Assembly: GCA_022825885.1 (NCBI GenBank)
Contig: JAJDVY010000021.1
Coordinates: 1 to 64,000, forward strand
Origin: Nitrospirales bacterium
Lineage (GTDB): Bacteria; Nitrospirota; Nitrospiria; Nitrospirales; UBA8639
Length of the DNA stretch: 64,000 bases
Direction: 5' to 3'
Positions 25,732 to 35,532 of the stretch are shown here, in pieces. How positions within the stretch are numbered: position 1 is the first letter of the stretch; each line of letters begins with the position of its first letter. Below the pieces are notes generated by a model. The model was not told the origin of the DNA. It made no database searches and saw nothing but the letters and a program-made list of their open reading frames with translations. The position numbers and the translations under genes were made by a program.

Positions 25732-26673
25732 ATGCTCGGGAAAACCGCCGATGGTTTGTTCTGGATGTTCCGTTACCTGGAACGAAATGAAAATACCGCA
25801 CGCCTTCTGGACGCCGGGTTTCGCATTGCCCTGACTCGCGCCGACGCCGCGGAGCCCGAATGGGCTTCCGTGCTCACCACGATCGGCATCAAGCAGGCCT
25901 TTTTGGAAAAATACGAACGGCTGGAGACGACCCACGTCATCGATTTCCTGTTGCGCGACTCATCGAATCCGTCCAGCGTCCTGTCGATGATCCAAGCCGC
26001 ACGCGACAATGCCCGCCTCCTGCGCACCGCACTGACGCGTGAACTGTGGTCGGCGACAAATGAATGCTGGCTGACCCTCAGGGAACTGCTCAACCGCCCC
26101 GTGCGAGAGCGGGAATTGCCCTTTGTTCTCAACACGATCCAGCAGCAAAACGCCCTGCTCAACGGGACGCTCCACAACACCATGATGCGCAATGAGATCT
26201 TCAATTTCGCCCGTCTCGGGACGTTCCTGGAACGGGCGGACAACACGGCGCGTATCCTCGACATCAAATATTATCTGCTGCTGCCGTCCGTCTCGCTGGT
26301 CGGCAGCTCCGTGGATAACGTCCAGTGGGAAACCATTCTCAGGTCGGTGTCGGCCCAACGCTCCTACCACCGGCTCCATAAAGGCGACGTTCGCCCGAGG
26401 GAGATCGCGAATTTCCTGATGCTCGATTTGCGCATGCCCCGTTCACTTGCCTTCTGCTATGCGAAGCTCACGGATAATCTCACGCATCTCGCCAAGGATT
26501 ATGGGGTTCACCAGCCTTGCTTCGATCAGGCGAAAACGGTGTTCGCCAAGCTGACGAACCATTCCATCGACGAGATCTTCGAATCCGGGCTGCACGAATT
26601 TATCCAGGAGTTCATCCGGGACAACAATGCCTTGGGAAGACAGATTGAAAAGGATTACCGGTTTTACGGGTAG
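25732..26673 (+). CDS. Alpha-E domain protein (DUF403)
   Basis: The 313-residue all-helical protein begins MLGKTADGLFWMFRYLERNENTARLLDAG, the hallmark of alpha-E proteins, and repeats it internally (FNFARLGTFLERADNTARILD). No catalytic residues are known for this family. It nearly always accompanies a circularly permuted ATP-grasp and a transglutaminase, as here, so it is probably a partner or scaffold in the same pathway. It lies between them with gaps of 5 and 4 bases. Confidence 0.9.
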   Translation: MLGKTADGLFWMFRYLERNENTARLLDAGFRIALTRADAAEPEWASVLTTIGIKQAFLEKYERLETTHVIDFLLRDSSNPSSVLSMIQAARDNARLLRTALTRELWSATNECWLTLRELLNRPVRERELPFVLNTIQQQNALLNGTLHNTMMRNEIFNFARLGTFLERADNTARILDIKYYLLLPSVSLVGSSVDNVQWETILRSVSAQRSYHRLHKGDVRPREIANFLMLDLRMPRSLAFCYAKLTDNLTHLAKDYGVHQPCFDQAKTVFAKLTNHSIDEIFESGLHEFIQEFIRDNNALGRQIEKDYRFYG

Positions 26674-26677
26674 CAGG

Positions 26678-27487
26678 ATGAGACTGAGCATTTCCCATCT
26701 CACGACATACGAATACGACAAGCCCGTTCATTATGCCTTGCAACAGGTTCGGCTGACGCCGAAGTCCCAGGCGTCACAAAACGTGCTCACGTGGGACATG
26801 ACGGTTGAAGGCGGCCGCAAAGAGCTCGAGTTGACGGACCAACACCAGAACCTCGTGACCCTGATCAGCCTGGCGGAAGAGCGGTCCGGGATCAGCATCC
26901 ATTGCCACGGGGAGGTCGAAACCGTCGAGCAAAGCGTGCGGGCCGGCCAGCCGGACGGCTACACGCCGCTGTGGTATTTCAAGCGATCGACCACACTCAC
27001 CAAGCCGGGTGAGCTGATTCACGATCTCGTCAAATCCCTGGCCGATGACGCCCCGGACGACCTGACGCGGCTGCACGCGCTCTCCAGCCTCGTTGCGAAA
27101 ACCGTTTCCTATACGAAGGGACGCACAAACGCCCATACCACGGCGGAAGACGCACTGGGGATAGGGCACGGCGTCTGCCAGGACCACACGCACGTTTTTC
27201 TCAGTGCGGCGCGGCTCCTGGGTTTTCCGGCTCGATACGTCAGCGGGTATCTCATGATGGACGACCGCATGGAACAGGACGCGAGCCACGCCTGGGCGGA
27301 AGTATGGATAGATGGAACAGGATGGACCGGTTTCGACGTATCGAATCGTGTCTCGCCTGATGAACGCTACGTGTGCGTGGCAACGGGTCTTGATTATAAA
27401 GACGCGGCGCCCGTATCCGGCATCCGGATAGGAGACGCCGCAGAATCCATGACCGTCGCCGTCCACGTGCGGAGTAAGACTCCGTGA
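26678..27487 (+). CDS. Bacterial transglutaminase-like cysteine protease
   Basis: The 269-residue protein has the N-terminal beta domain (MRLSISHLTTYEYDKPVHYALQQVRLTPK) and a transglutaminase core with catalytic Cys in GIGHGVCQDHTHVFLSAARLLGFPARYVSGY, His in DASHAWAEVWI and Asp in GFDVSN. Such enzymes usually act as peptidases. It is the third gene of the ATP-grasp/alpha-E operon and may cleave what the ATP-grasp builds. The start at 26678 gives the family N-terminus. Confidence 0.9.
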   Translation: MRLSISHLTTYEYDKPVHYALQQVRLTPKSQASQNVLTWDMTVEGGRKELELTDQHQNLVTLISLAEERSGISIHCHGEVETVEQSVRAGQPDGYTPLWYFKRSTTLTKPGELIHDLVKSLADDAPDDLTRLHALSSLVAKTVSYTKGRTNAHTTAEDALGIGHGVCQDHTHVFLSAARLLGFPARYVSGYLMMDDRMEQDASHAWAEVWIDGTGWTGFDVSNRVSPDERYVCVATGLDYKDAAPVSGIRIGDAAESMTVAVHVRSKTP

Positions 27488-27549
27488 AGACGGCAGGCAC
27501 CTTGGCAGGATTTGGGAGACCATGTTAGCCTTACCAATCTCTTCTTTAG

Positions 27550-27689
27550 GAACCTCTGATTTATTGTGATAGCGGGATGCAGGGCAAGGCGTCCCGGAGC
27601 GAAACCCGAGGCTTATCATAGAGATAGGTGAGGGTTGAGCGAGGACACAACGCAGCCATGCGCCCGATAGTGCACTAAATCAGAGGTTC
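27550..27689. mobile_element. MITE-like element, copy 2 (about 140 bp), inverted relative to copy 1
   Basis: GAACCTCTGATTTATTG at 27550-27566 is mirrored by CACTAAATCAGAGGTTC at 27673-27689. The interior matches copy 1 (22561-22701) on the opposite strand with a few substitutions. TTTA just outside one extra G/C base on each side is a possible target duplication. No coding capacity for a transposase. It lies between the transglutaminase gene and gcvP. Confidence 0.8.
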
Positions 27690-27814
27690 CTTTATTCGTT
27701 GACCGTACTGCAAGCGCATGACTCGTCTGACGGCGACTCGCGCCTGACCTCTTTCTGAAAAGACCATGATGAACCGTTTTCACTCCGGACCGAGCGTCAC
27801 GTGTTGCGCCCTCC

Positions 27815-30694
27815 ATGGCTGACCGCACCGCACAGCATTGGTTGAGTCCCGCGAAGACGTTCCTTGAGCGACACGTCGGACCGACGGAAGCCGAGAGCCG
27901 GGAGATGCTGGACTCCCTCGGGTTCCCGTCGTTGGAGGCGTTGGTTCAGGCCACGGTCCCCGAAGACATTCGTCTTCAGGAATCGCTCGACTTGCCGCCC
28001 CCCCGGAGCGAGCAGGAGGTGTTAGCCGACCTCCGGCGAATGGCCGGAAAGAACCGCGTGTTCCGGTCATGTATCGGAATGGGGTATTACAATTGCCACA
28101 CGCCCCCGGTCATTCTCCGGAACATCCTGGAAAATCCGGCGTGGTACACCCAGTATACGCCCTACCAGGCGGAAATTGCCCAAGGTCGCCTGGAAGCCCT
28201 GCTCAATTTTCAAACGATGGTGGCGGATCTCACCGGCCTCCCGTTGGCCAATGCGTCGCTCCTGGATGAAGGCACCGCCGCGGCGGAAGCCATGGCCATG
28301 TGTAAAGCCATCACGGGCCGGCAGGCGTTCTTCGCCTCGCAAAGCTGCCACCCGCAAACGCTGGCCGTGGTCCGGACACGCGCCGCGTCCCTCGGGCTGA
28401 ATTTGGATATCGGCCCGGTCGATGCCATCGACTGGGAACGGACGTCGTACGGCGGACTCCTCCTGCAATACCCCGCCACGGACGGCACGTTGCACGACAA
28501 CCACGACCTGGTCAAGCGAGCCCATGAGGCGGGCACCCAGGTCGTCGTGGCCACGGACCTGCTCGCGCTGACCCTCTTCAAACCGCCGGGAGAATTCGAC
28601 GCGGATATCGCCGTGGGGTCCAGCCAGCGCTTTGGGGTTCCGTTGGGGTTCGGCGGGCCGCATGCTGCGTTCCTGGCCACGCGCGAAGCCTACAAACGCC
28701 AAATCCCCGGACGCATCGTCGGCGTGTCCAAAGACAGCCAGGGGCGAACGGCGTACCGGCTGGCGTTACAGACCCGGGAGCAACATATTCGTCGCGACCG
28801 CGCCACGAGCAACATCTGTACGGCTCAGGTGCTGTTGGCCAATATTGCCGGCATGTATGCCGTGTATCATGGACCCGGCGGGCTGAAGCGCATTGCCGAG
28901 CGCGTCCACGGCTTGACCCTCGTCCTCGCCGAAGGCCTGACCCGTCTTGGGTGTCGCGTTCCGGACGAACTCTTTTTCGATACGTTGCGGGTGTCCACGG
29001 ACGTCCTGCCGGCGGACCGCATCCGCGACCGGGCGGAGCGGCACGGTCTCAACCTTCGAGAATTTGCCGACGGCTCCTTCGGCATCGCCCTGGATGAAAC
29101 CACGGCCATGGAGGACGTGGAGACCCTCTGGAACACGTTCTCAAAAGACGGGCAGGCGCCGTTTACGGGAGAAGCCCTTGCGGCAACGTGCTCCGTCTCG
29201 CTACCGGCCTCTTTTGCCCGCACAACCCCGTTTCTGACGCACGAAGTCTTTCACCGGTATCATTCCGAGCACGAGTTGTTACGCTACATGCACCGTCTCC
29301 AGTCGCGGGACCTCTCGCTGGTCCATTCCATGATTCCCCTGGGCTCCTGCACCATGAAACTCAACGCCACGGTGGAGATGCTTCCCGTGACGTGGCCGGA
29401 ATTCAGTCACCTGCATCCGTTTGCCCCTCCGGAACAAACGGAAGGGTATACCCAACTATTCCGGGAATTGGAAACCTGGCTCTCGGAAATCACGGGATAT
29501 CCGGCCGTCTCGCTCCAACCCAATGCCGGCTCACAAGGCGAATATGCCGGGCTGCTGGTCATCAGGGCGTATCACGAAAGCCGGGGGCAGGGCCACCGGA
29601 CCACGTGCCTGATCCCGGCATCGGCTCACGGAACCAATCCCGCAAGCGCGGCGATTGCCGGCCTGCACGTCGTGCCCGTGGCCTGCGACGAACGCGGGAA
29701 CATCGATCTGGCCGATTTGCGCGCCAAGGCCGACCGGCACCACGAGACGCTGGCCGCCCTCATGGTGACGTATCCTTCGACGCACGGGGTCTTTGAAGAA
29801 ACGATTCGGGAAATCTGCGGAATCGTGCATGAGCACGGCGGCCAAGTCTATATGGACGGCGCCAACATGAACGCCATGGTGGGCCTGTGCCGGCCGGCCG
29901 GCATCGGCGCCGACGTGTGTCACCTCAACCTGCACAAGACCTTTTGCATTCCCCACGGCGGGGGCGGACCCGGCATGGGACCGATTGTGGCGGCCGCGCA
30001 CCTGGCTCCGTTTCTGCCCGGACACCCGCTCCGTGACATGGGTGGCGAACGCGGCATCGGACCGGTTTCCGCGGCGCCACAGGGGAGCCCGAGTATCCTG
30101 CCGATTTCGTGGGCCTTTATTGCGCTCATGGGCGCACAGGGGTTGACCCGGGCCACCAGCGTCGCCATTCTGAATGCCAATTACATGGCCAGGCGACTGG
30201 AGAAGGACTTTTCCATTCTGTATACCGGAAAAGGTGGCTTGTGCGCCCACGAGTTTATTCTGGATCTGCGACCGTTCAAGAAGTCGGCCGGCATTGAAGT
30301 GGAAGACGTCGCCAAACGCCTCATGGACTTTGGCTTTCACGCCCCGACCATTTCATGGCCCGTGGCCGGCACGATGATGATCGAGCCCACGGAAAGCGAA
30401 TCCAAATCGGAACTTGATCAGTATTGCGACGCGCTGCTGGCGATTCGACAGGAGATCAGAGACGTTGAAGAAGGACGGCTCCCGCGGGACGACAACCCCT
30501 TGAAAAACGCCCCGCATACGATCGAAGACGTCACGACAGCGGACTGGAAGCATCCCTACGGCCGCGAACAGGCGGTCTTTCCCCTGCCGTGGCTTCGGGA
30601 CTCGAAATTCTGGCCGGCCGTTTCACGCGTTGACAGTGCGTATGGAGACCGCAACGTGGTTTGCACGTGCCCTCCGATCGAGCATTATCAATAA
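27815..30694 (+). CDS. gcvP: Glycine dehydrogenase (P protein), single-chain form
   Basis: The P protein decarboxylates glycine and passes the aminomethyl group to GcvH. At 959 residues it is the full-length fused form. Features are RHVGPTEAE near the start, [30 protein letters not shown] in the second half, and the PLP lysine K708 in [17 protein letters not shown]. Glycine-rich PLP-site sequence GGGGPGMGP follows. gcvT is at 36379 on the other strand; gcvH and lpd are not in the window. No glycine riboswitch is visible upstream. Confidence 0.95.
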   Translation: MADRTAQHWLSPAKTFLERHVGPTEAESREMLDSLGFPSLEALVQATVPEDIRLQESLDLPPPRSEQEVLADLRRMAGKNRVFRSCIGMGYYNCHTPPVILRNILENPAWYTQYTPYQAEIAQGRLEALLNFQTMVADLTGLPLANASLLDEGTAAAEAMAMCKAITGRQAFFASQSCHPQTLAVVRTRAASLGLNLDIGPVDAIDWERTSYGGLLLQYPATDGTLHDNHDLVKRAHEAGTQVVVATDLLALTLFKPPGEFDADIAVGSSQRFGVPLGFGGPHAAFLATREAYKRQIPGRIVGVSKDSQGRTAYRLALQTREQHIRRDRATSNICTAQVLLANIAGMYAVYHGPGGLKRIAERVHGLTLVLAEGLTRLGCRVPDELFFDTLRVSTDVLPADRIRDRAERHGLNLREFADGSFGIALDETTAMEDVETLWNTFSKDGQAPFTGEALAATCSVSLPASFARTTPFLTHEVFHRYHSEHELLRYMHRLQSRDLSLVHSMIPLGSCTMKLNATVEMLPVTWPEFSHLHPFAPPEQTEGYTQLFRELETWLSEITGYPAVSLQPNAGSQGEYAGLLVIRAYHESRGQGHRTTCLIPASAHGTNPASAAIAGLHVVPVACDERGNIDLADLRAKADRHHETLAALMVTYPSTHGVFEETIREICGIVHEHGGQVYMDGANMNAMVGLCRPAGIGADVCHLNLHKTFCIPHGGGGPGMGPIVAAAHLAPFLPGHPLRDMGGERGIGPVSAAPQGSPSILPISWAFIALMGAQGLTRATSVAILNANYMARRLEKDFSILYTGKGGLCAHEFILDLRPFKKSAGIEVEDVAKRLMDFGFHAPTISWPVAGTMMIEPTESESKSELDQYCDALLAIRQEIRDVEEGRLPRDDNPLKNAPHTIEDVTTADWKHPYGREQAVFPLPWLRDSKFWPAVSRVDSAYGDRNVVCTCPPIEHYQ

Positions 30695-30737
30695 TCTACA
30701 GCCTCCCTGACCGCAGGAAGGGGCAACCGAAGGCACC

Positions 30738-31997
30738 ATGAAAACGAAATCACCAAACACGCTCCTGTGGGCCATCCTGACGGGCATTGCCTCCGGAACG
30801 ATCCTCGGAGGGACCTGGCCGGAAGCCGGGCACTCCGTCGCGTTCCTGGGAGAACTGTTTCTCAAGGCCCTGTTCGTCCTCGTGGTCCCCCTGGTCATGT
30901 GTTCCATTATCGTCGGCGTTACCAGTCTCGGCGACGTGCGGCGACTCGGCCCCTTGGGAGGCCGCGCGGTCCTGTATTTCATGACGACCACGAGCCTCGC
31001 GGTCGTCATCGGGCTGGTCCTGGTCCTGCTGATCCAGCCGGGGACCCCGGGATCAGCCGAATCCGCTATCGGCGACATGACCAACGTCTCGGAACGATTG
31101 GAAGACAAACCCACCAACGTACCGGAGATGCTCCGGACCATCCTGACCGGGCTCATTCCGAAAAACCTGTTTTCGGCCATGGCCAACGCCGACGTCCTGC
31201 CTCTGATCATTTTTTCGCTGGTGTTCGGCGGGATCCTGACGACGGTCGGAGAACCGGGCAGGCTCGTGATTCAAGTCATTGAAGGCGTGAACGAAGCCAT
31301 CATGGCCATGGTCCATTTGCTGATGTGGGCCGCGCCGGTGGGAATCGGCGGGTTGATTGCCGGCCGCTTGGGCGAGGCGGGAGGGTTCAGCGGCTTTTGG
31401 CCGCAACTGGTGCAATTAGGCGCCTATGCCGGTACCGTCATCCTGGGCTTGTTGATCCACGGCCTGATCGTGATTCCTCTTTTCCTCCACTTCATCGGGA
31501 AACGGAACGTCTTCGCGTACGCCAGAAACATCGGAACCGCCCTGACCACGGCGTTCTCCACCAGTTCGAGTTCGGCCACGCTGCCGCTCACCATGGAAGC
31601 CGTGATCGAGGAAAACAAGGTCTCGCCCCGAACCGCGCGCTTCGTGCTGCCCCTGGGCGCCACGATCAACATGGACGGCACGGCCCTCTACGAGGCGGTG
31701 GCCGCGGTGTTCATTGCCCAGTCTTACGGCATCGAACTCGGGTTCGCCCAGACGGTGATTATCGTGCTGACGGCGACCCTGGCCGCGGTCGGCGCGGCCG
31801 GCATCCCCGAGGCCGGTCTGGTTACGATGGTGATCGTGCTCAAGTCCGTCAACCTGCCCATCGAAGGCATTGCCCTCATTCTGGTGATCGACTGGTTCCT
31901 GGACCGCTGCCGCACTACCATCAACGTCTGGGGAGACGCCGCGGGATCGGCGGTGATTGACCGGTTGGAGAACAGGGTACGAGACGGCAGGACATAA
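30738..31997 (+). CDS. Dicarboxylate/amino acid:cation symporter (GltP/DctA family)
   Basis: This 419-residue protein has many membrane helices. Family signatures are the serine-rich re-entrant loop TAFSTSSSSATLPLT, LGATINMDGTALYEA (the NMDGT cation site), and DWFLDRCRTTINVWGD with the substrate-binding aspartate and arginine. It moves C4-dicarboxylates or acidic amino acids with protons or sodium. It lies 43 bases downstream of gcvP and may be co-transcribed; substrates cannot be fixed from sequence. Confidence 0.92.
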   Translation: MKTKSPNTLLWAILTGIASGTILGGTWPEAGHSVAFLGELFLKALFVLVVPLVMCSIIVGVTSLGDVRRLGPLGGRAVLYFMTTTSLAVVIGLVLVLLIQPGTPGSAESAIGDMTNVSERLEDKPTNVPEMLRTILTGLIPKNLFSAMANADVLPLIIFSLVFGGILTTVGEPGRLVIQVIEGVNEAIMAMVHLLMWAAPVGIGGLIAGRLGEAGGFSGFWPQLVQLGAYAGTVILGLLIHGLIVIPLFLHFIGKRNVFAYARNIGTALTTAFSTSSSSATLPLTMEAVIEENKVSPRTARFVLPLGATINMDGTALYEAVAAVFIAQSYGIELGFAQTVIIVLTATLAAVGAAGIPEAGLVTMVIVLKSVNLPIEGIALILVIDWFLDRCRTTINVWGDAAGSAVIDRLENRVRDGRT

Positions 31998-32026
31998 ACC
32001 CGGCTCCGGCGGGGCCTCACGCAGGG

Positions 32027-32920
32027 TTAAAACCCGTAGATAACCCCGATGCCGACGTCATGTCCTCTGATTGTGGCGTCGAAGTCCCCTTCCGACACGT
32101 CCCCCTTGAAGGTCGGGTCCTGGGTTCCGAAGTATCGCCAGTCCAGGCTGACGGTGATTGAACGACCTTCCGGCAAGGGAAACTCGTAGCCGATACCCGC
32201 GCCCACCTGATACGCCAAGACGGTATCGCTATCGTCGGAGAGCGAGATGCCCATCGCATTCTCCGCATCGACCGAAATCGAAGCCACCCCGAGGCCGCCG
32301 CCGATATAGGGGACCCACCTGGACCCGGTATCAAAATCATAGTCCACGTTGGCCATGAAGGCCAGCATCGAAAAATCGCCGTCGATGGAATTTCGTGACG
32401 GAACAGCAGCCGCCGCGGCCCCCTTGTGGTCGTCATGAAGATCGGTATAGGATGTGTTACGAGGATCAGCGTATATTGCGGAACCAGCTTGGGCGTTTAC
32501 CCCTGCAGCCACGCTTGGAGCGGTGAGTTCCACCAAGCCGCCCGGGCTTTTGACGTCCAATTGTTCGATACCGTGTCTGCGGTAGTCGATCTCGGCCTCC
32601 ACTCGAAAGCCGCTGGGAAAGGCGTACCCGGCCATGCCTCTCACGGCAAACCCGTTGTTCGTAGTCGCGTCGGCGTCGAGCGGAGGATAGCCCTTCTCCG
32701 CATTGGCCGGACCCGTGACGTCGGAACTGTTGAGAAGACTGAGGCTGCCCCCGACCCCGACGTAAGGACCATCGCCGGCGACGGCACTCGTGCCGGATGA
32801 GACGAGCATCACGGCGAGCGCGGCCAGCACTCCTTTCGTCATTGCATTCGAGAAACACCGCATGACGGCCGGTATTGCCGGTTCATGGGAAACGACAGCA
32901 AACGGGGTAGCAGTAGACAT
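32027..32920 (-). CDS. Outer-membrane beta-barrel protein
   Basis: After an N-terminal signal (MTKGVLAALAVMLVSSGTSAVA, residues 27 onward) comes a repeated beta-strand pattern (PYVGVGGSLSLLN, GYAFPSGFRVEAEIDYR, FMANVDYDFDTGSRWVPYIGGGLGVA, VGAGIGYEFPL, VSLDWRYFG), ending GVIYGF with a terminal phenylalanine, the usual insertion signal. This is an OmpA-like or porin-like surface barrel. The start at 32920 follows AAGGAGG; a shorter start at the internal MTKG is possible. Confidence 0.82.
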   Translation of the reverse strand: MSTATPFAVVSHEPAIPAVMRCFSNAMTKGVLAALAVMLVSSGTSAVAGDGPYVGVGGSLSLLNSSDVTGPANAEKGYPPLDADATTNNGFAVRGMAGYAFPSGFRVEAEIDYRRHGIEQLDVKSPGGLVELTAPSVAAGVNAQAGSAIYADPRNTSYTDLHDDHKGAAAAAVPSRNSIDGDFSMLAFMANVDYDFDTGSRWVPYIGGGLGVASISVDAENAMGISLSDDSDTVLAYQVGAGIGYEFPLPEGRSITVSLDWRYFGTQDPTFKGDVSEGDFDATIRGHDVGIGVIYGF

Positions 32921-33345
32921 GTCCTTTTCCTCCTTGCGTAAAATATGTGAGATTATTTAAGTATCGACGCTAACGGACGAACCATACCCATTTCCCCATG
33001 CTCTAATCAATAGAGAACTGATCGAGAAATCGCCTATCCCGACCCCAAGGACCGCTCCACCGCCATGACCCGCGTGGCCCGCCGCCCGGCCAAACGTCTG
33101 TCTCGGCCGAGCATCGAGCGTTCTTGACCCTTCTCCTTTCGTTCCCTTACCCTTTGAGAAACGCGGCTGGATGCCTCCTCTTCTGTCATTCTCGCGGCAC
33201 GGGTAGCAAGTGGGGTGGCTCAAGCAACGCGGGAATCCGTCCCCCGCCCGATGAAACAACAGACGGAAGAAACCTGGATTCCCGATTACTACTGTCGGGA
33301 ATGACAGGAGGGGGAAAGGTCGTCACGCCAAGGTGAGGTCCGTTT
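32921..33345. other. Intergenic region with a dispersed palindromic repeat
   Basis: No gene is recognised in these 425 bases. CTGGATTCCCGA and TCGGGAATGACAG (33274-33307) form an inverted repeat of a type common between bacterial genes; a related copy is at 39542-39574. The minus-strand promoter of the barrel gene should be in the AT-rich part near 32930-33020. Confidence 0.5.
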
Positions 33346-34005
33346 ATGCACGTGTCGTTGCACCAATTCAATCCCAAAAAATTCTCTTTTCGGAAAGACC
33401 CGGTGCTGGTGCTGGAACATTTTTGGACCGAACGGGAAATGGAAATCTTTCGAGAGGCGATGACGCATTCGACCTGGACGGGCCTGCGGGACATGCCCGC
33501 GGTATCAAGAGCTTTTCCCGATTCGGGCAATTGGCTGAAGGCCGAAATCGGTTCTGGCGAGCGGCAGATCTTTCTTGAGAAACTGTCGCTGCCGTGTATC
33601 GCGGAATACGTCGAATCCTTTCCCAACATCAGACAACGGCACGTGAATTTCAATTACTATTCCTATGGCGCCGGAGACTGCCTGCCGACGCATGATGATA
33701 CGGATGAAGCCTACGCCGCGAATGCTCACCACCCCCCGCCCCTCCGGCGGCTGGCGTTGGCGACCTACGTCCACGCCGAATGGAACACCGATTGGGGCGG
33801 GGAACTGATCATCTATCATGCGAGGAAGGATTCGCGCGGGAACCGCGTCATGGACGTGGCGCAATGTATCGCCCCGCAACCGGGATCACTTGCCCTCTTT
33901 GCCGTGCCCCGGTTCCATCGCGTGTGCCGGGTTGACGCGCTGGCGGGCGAACACAAACGGCTTTCGATCGCCGGTTGGTTCATGACCGAACACAACACTT
34001 CGTGA
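33346..34005 (+). CDS. 2-oxoglutarate/Fe(II)-dependent oxygenase
   Basis: The 219-residue protein has the 2OG-Fe(II) double-stranded helix core of prolyl-hydroxylase type. The iron ligands are H and D in PTHDDTDEAY and the distal H in VPRFHRVCRVD, and WGGELIIYHA and HKRLSIAGWF complete the fold. It begins about 100 bases before a proline-racemase-family gene on the same strand. This suggests a role in proline or hydroxyproline chemistry, but the substrate could equally be a protein. Confidence 0.85.
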   Translation: MHVSLHQFNPKKFSFRKDPVLVLEHFWTEREMEIFREAMTHSTWTGLRDMPAVSRAFPDSGNWLKAEIGSGERQIFLEKLSLPCIAEYVESFPNIRQRHVNFNYYSYGAGDCLPTHDDTDEAYAANAHHPPPLRRLALATYVHAEWNTDWGGELIIYHARKDSRGNRVMDVAQCIAPQPGSLALFAVPRFHRVCRVDALAGEHKRLSIAGWFMTEHNTS

Positions 34006-34038
34006 ATGCCCGCTTGTTCGCGAACCTTCTTCTCTTTT

Positions 34039-34071
34039 CCTCCCCTTTGTACAGGGAGGGCAGGTGAGGTA
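34039..34071. repeat. Dispersed palindromic repeat, CCTCCCC/GGGAGG type
   Basis: CCTCCCCTTTGTACAGGGAGG and a short G-rich tail ending GTGAGGTA resemble the units at 40301-40334 and 57801-57833. It lies between the oxygenase and the dehydratase-like gene. Confidence 0.55.
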
Positions 34072-34102
34072 GAGCCGGCCGGCCACTGATCAGAGGGGAG
34101 CC

Positions 34103-35101
34103 ATGCACGTTGTCACCACCCTTGACTGTCACGTGGCCGGAGAAGCGCTTCGCGTGGTGACGTCGGGGTTTCCCGAGCCCGCCGGCTCCACCGTCCTGGA
34201 AAAACGACACTATTGCCGGACGCACCTGGATCATCTTCGCACGACGCTCATGTGGGAACCGCGAGGTCACCACGAGATGTACGGATGCCTGTTGGTCGCC
34301 TCCGCGCATCCGCAGGCCGATACCGGGGTGCTGTTCTTTCATAATGAAGGCTACAGCACGATGTGCGGACACGGGATCATCGGGCTCACGACCATCATGC
34401 TGGAACAGGGATTGTTTCCCGCTACCGTTCCGGCCACCACGATCCGGTTTGACACCCCCAGCGGCCTTGTGACGGCGCAAGCGTCCATCGATGAAGGCAA
34501 GGTTCGAAGCGTCGCGTTTTGCAACGTGCCTTCGTTCGTCCTCGACGTGGAGCAGACGGTTCACGTTCCGGGCATCGGCCCGGTTGACTATGATCTGGCG
34601 TTTGGCGGAGCGTTCTATGCCTTTTGCCAAGCGGAGGCCCTGGGCCTCGACCTCAGGCCCGAACACGCGCCGCGGCTTCAAGCCCTGGGGCTCGCCATCA
34701 AACAGGCCATCATGGCCAAACGCCCCGTCACTCACCCTGCGGAGCCGGAACTCGGCTATCTCTACGGCACGATCTTTGTCGGCCCTCCGCAGACGCCGGG
34801 AGTGGACGTCAGGCACGCGTGCATCTTTGCCAATGGCGCATTGGATCGATCGCCGACCGGAACCGGCGTCAGCGCCCACCTCGCTCTCCTCCACGCCAGA
34901 GGAGACCTGGCGATAGGGCAACCCCTGCGGTTTGAAAGCATTTTGGGCACGTCGTTCGGAGGAAACATTGCAGAGGAAACAAGACTGGGGCCGTACCCCG
35001 CGATTATTCCGGAAGTCGAAGGCCGCGCCTGGCTCACGGGCCGTCACGAATTCATCATCGATCCCGACGACCCGTTAAAGGATGGGTTCCTGTTGAGGTA
35101 A
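34103..35101 (+). CDS. Proline racemase family; trans-3-hydroxy-L-proline dehydratase-like
   Basis: The first catalytic motif is MCGHG with Cys88. The second, normally Cys in racemases, is DRSPTGTG with Thr252. The Cys/Thr pair is the mark of trans-3-hydroxy-L-proline dehydratases, which release water to give pyrroline-2-carboxylate. The protein has 332 residues and looks complete. A GAGGGGAG ribosome site precedes the ATG. The upstream neighbour is a 2OG-Fe(II) oxygenase. Confidence 0.85.
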   Translation: MHVVTTLDCHVAGEALRVVTSGFPEPAGSTVLEKRHYCRTHLDHLRTTLMWEPRGHHEMYGCLLVASAHPQADTGVLFFHNEGYSTMCGHGIIGLTTIMLEQGLFPATVPATTIRFDTPSGLVTAQASIDEGKVRSVAFCNVPSFVLDVEQTVHVPGIGPVDYDLAFGGAFYAFCQAEALGLDLRPEHAPRLQALGLAIKQAIMAKRPVTHPAEPELGYLYGTIFVGPPQTPGVDVRHACIFANGALDRSPTGTGVSAHLALLHARGDLAIGQPLRFESILGTSFGGNIAEETRLGPYPAIIPEVEGRAWLTGRHEFIIDPDDPLKDGFLLR

Positions 35102-35199
35102 AGTTCTCTGAAGCGTTAGATGCGATACACCTCCCTGAACAGGGAAAACGCTCTCTCAATAAGCGAACGTCGAGCTTGCCAAAGCCTGCAAAGAAGCTG

Positions 35200-35532
35200 T
35201 TACCCCAATTCAAGAAAGGCTGCTTCCGCATTATTCTCGAAATCATGAAGATAAGAGTCATGACTTTGAAGGAGGAGCATGACATCCATCGTGGTGCAAT
35301 TTCCGCGCTGGATCCAAATCACTTTGGGAGGAAATCCTGACACAAAACTCATTTGGCGAAAATCCGCATCTTTGGTGACGATTAGAAATCCATTGTTTTT
35401 GGCATAGGACCAGACAGCACCATCATCAGCTTGAGCGAGACCCACATCGCGGACATGAGTGGAATCAGGAAAGGTGGTCGCAAGAAGACCGACAAGACGC
35501 GGTGAGAGATTTTCGTCAAACAGGAACTTCAC
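35200..35532 (-). CDS. DUF5615 PIN-like toxin
   Basis: The 110-residue protein opens MKFLFDENLSPRL, has HVRDVGLAQADDGAVWSYAKNNGFLIVTKDADF, and acidic residues (D6, D38, D55, D57) placed as in the Mut7-C/PIN-like DUF5615 family, a putative ribonuclease toxin. It starts with GTG, overlapping the stop of the upstream DUF433 gene as GTGA. The pair is a type II toxin-antitoxin candidate. Confidence 0.82.
   Translation of the reverse strand: MKFLFDENLSPRLVGLLATTFPDSTHVRDVGLAQADDGAVWSYAKNNGFLIVTKDADFRQMSFVSGFPPKVIWIQRGNCTTMDVMLLLQSHDSYLHDFENNAEAAFLELG

Noticed and set aside
30695-30737. Glycine-riboswitch-like words (AAGGGGCAACCGAAGG) between gcvP and the symporter
   Set aside because: Only 43 bases, too short for the aptamer, and the conserved core cannot be built.
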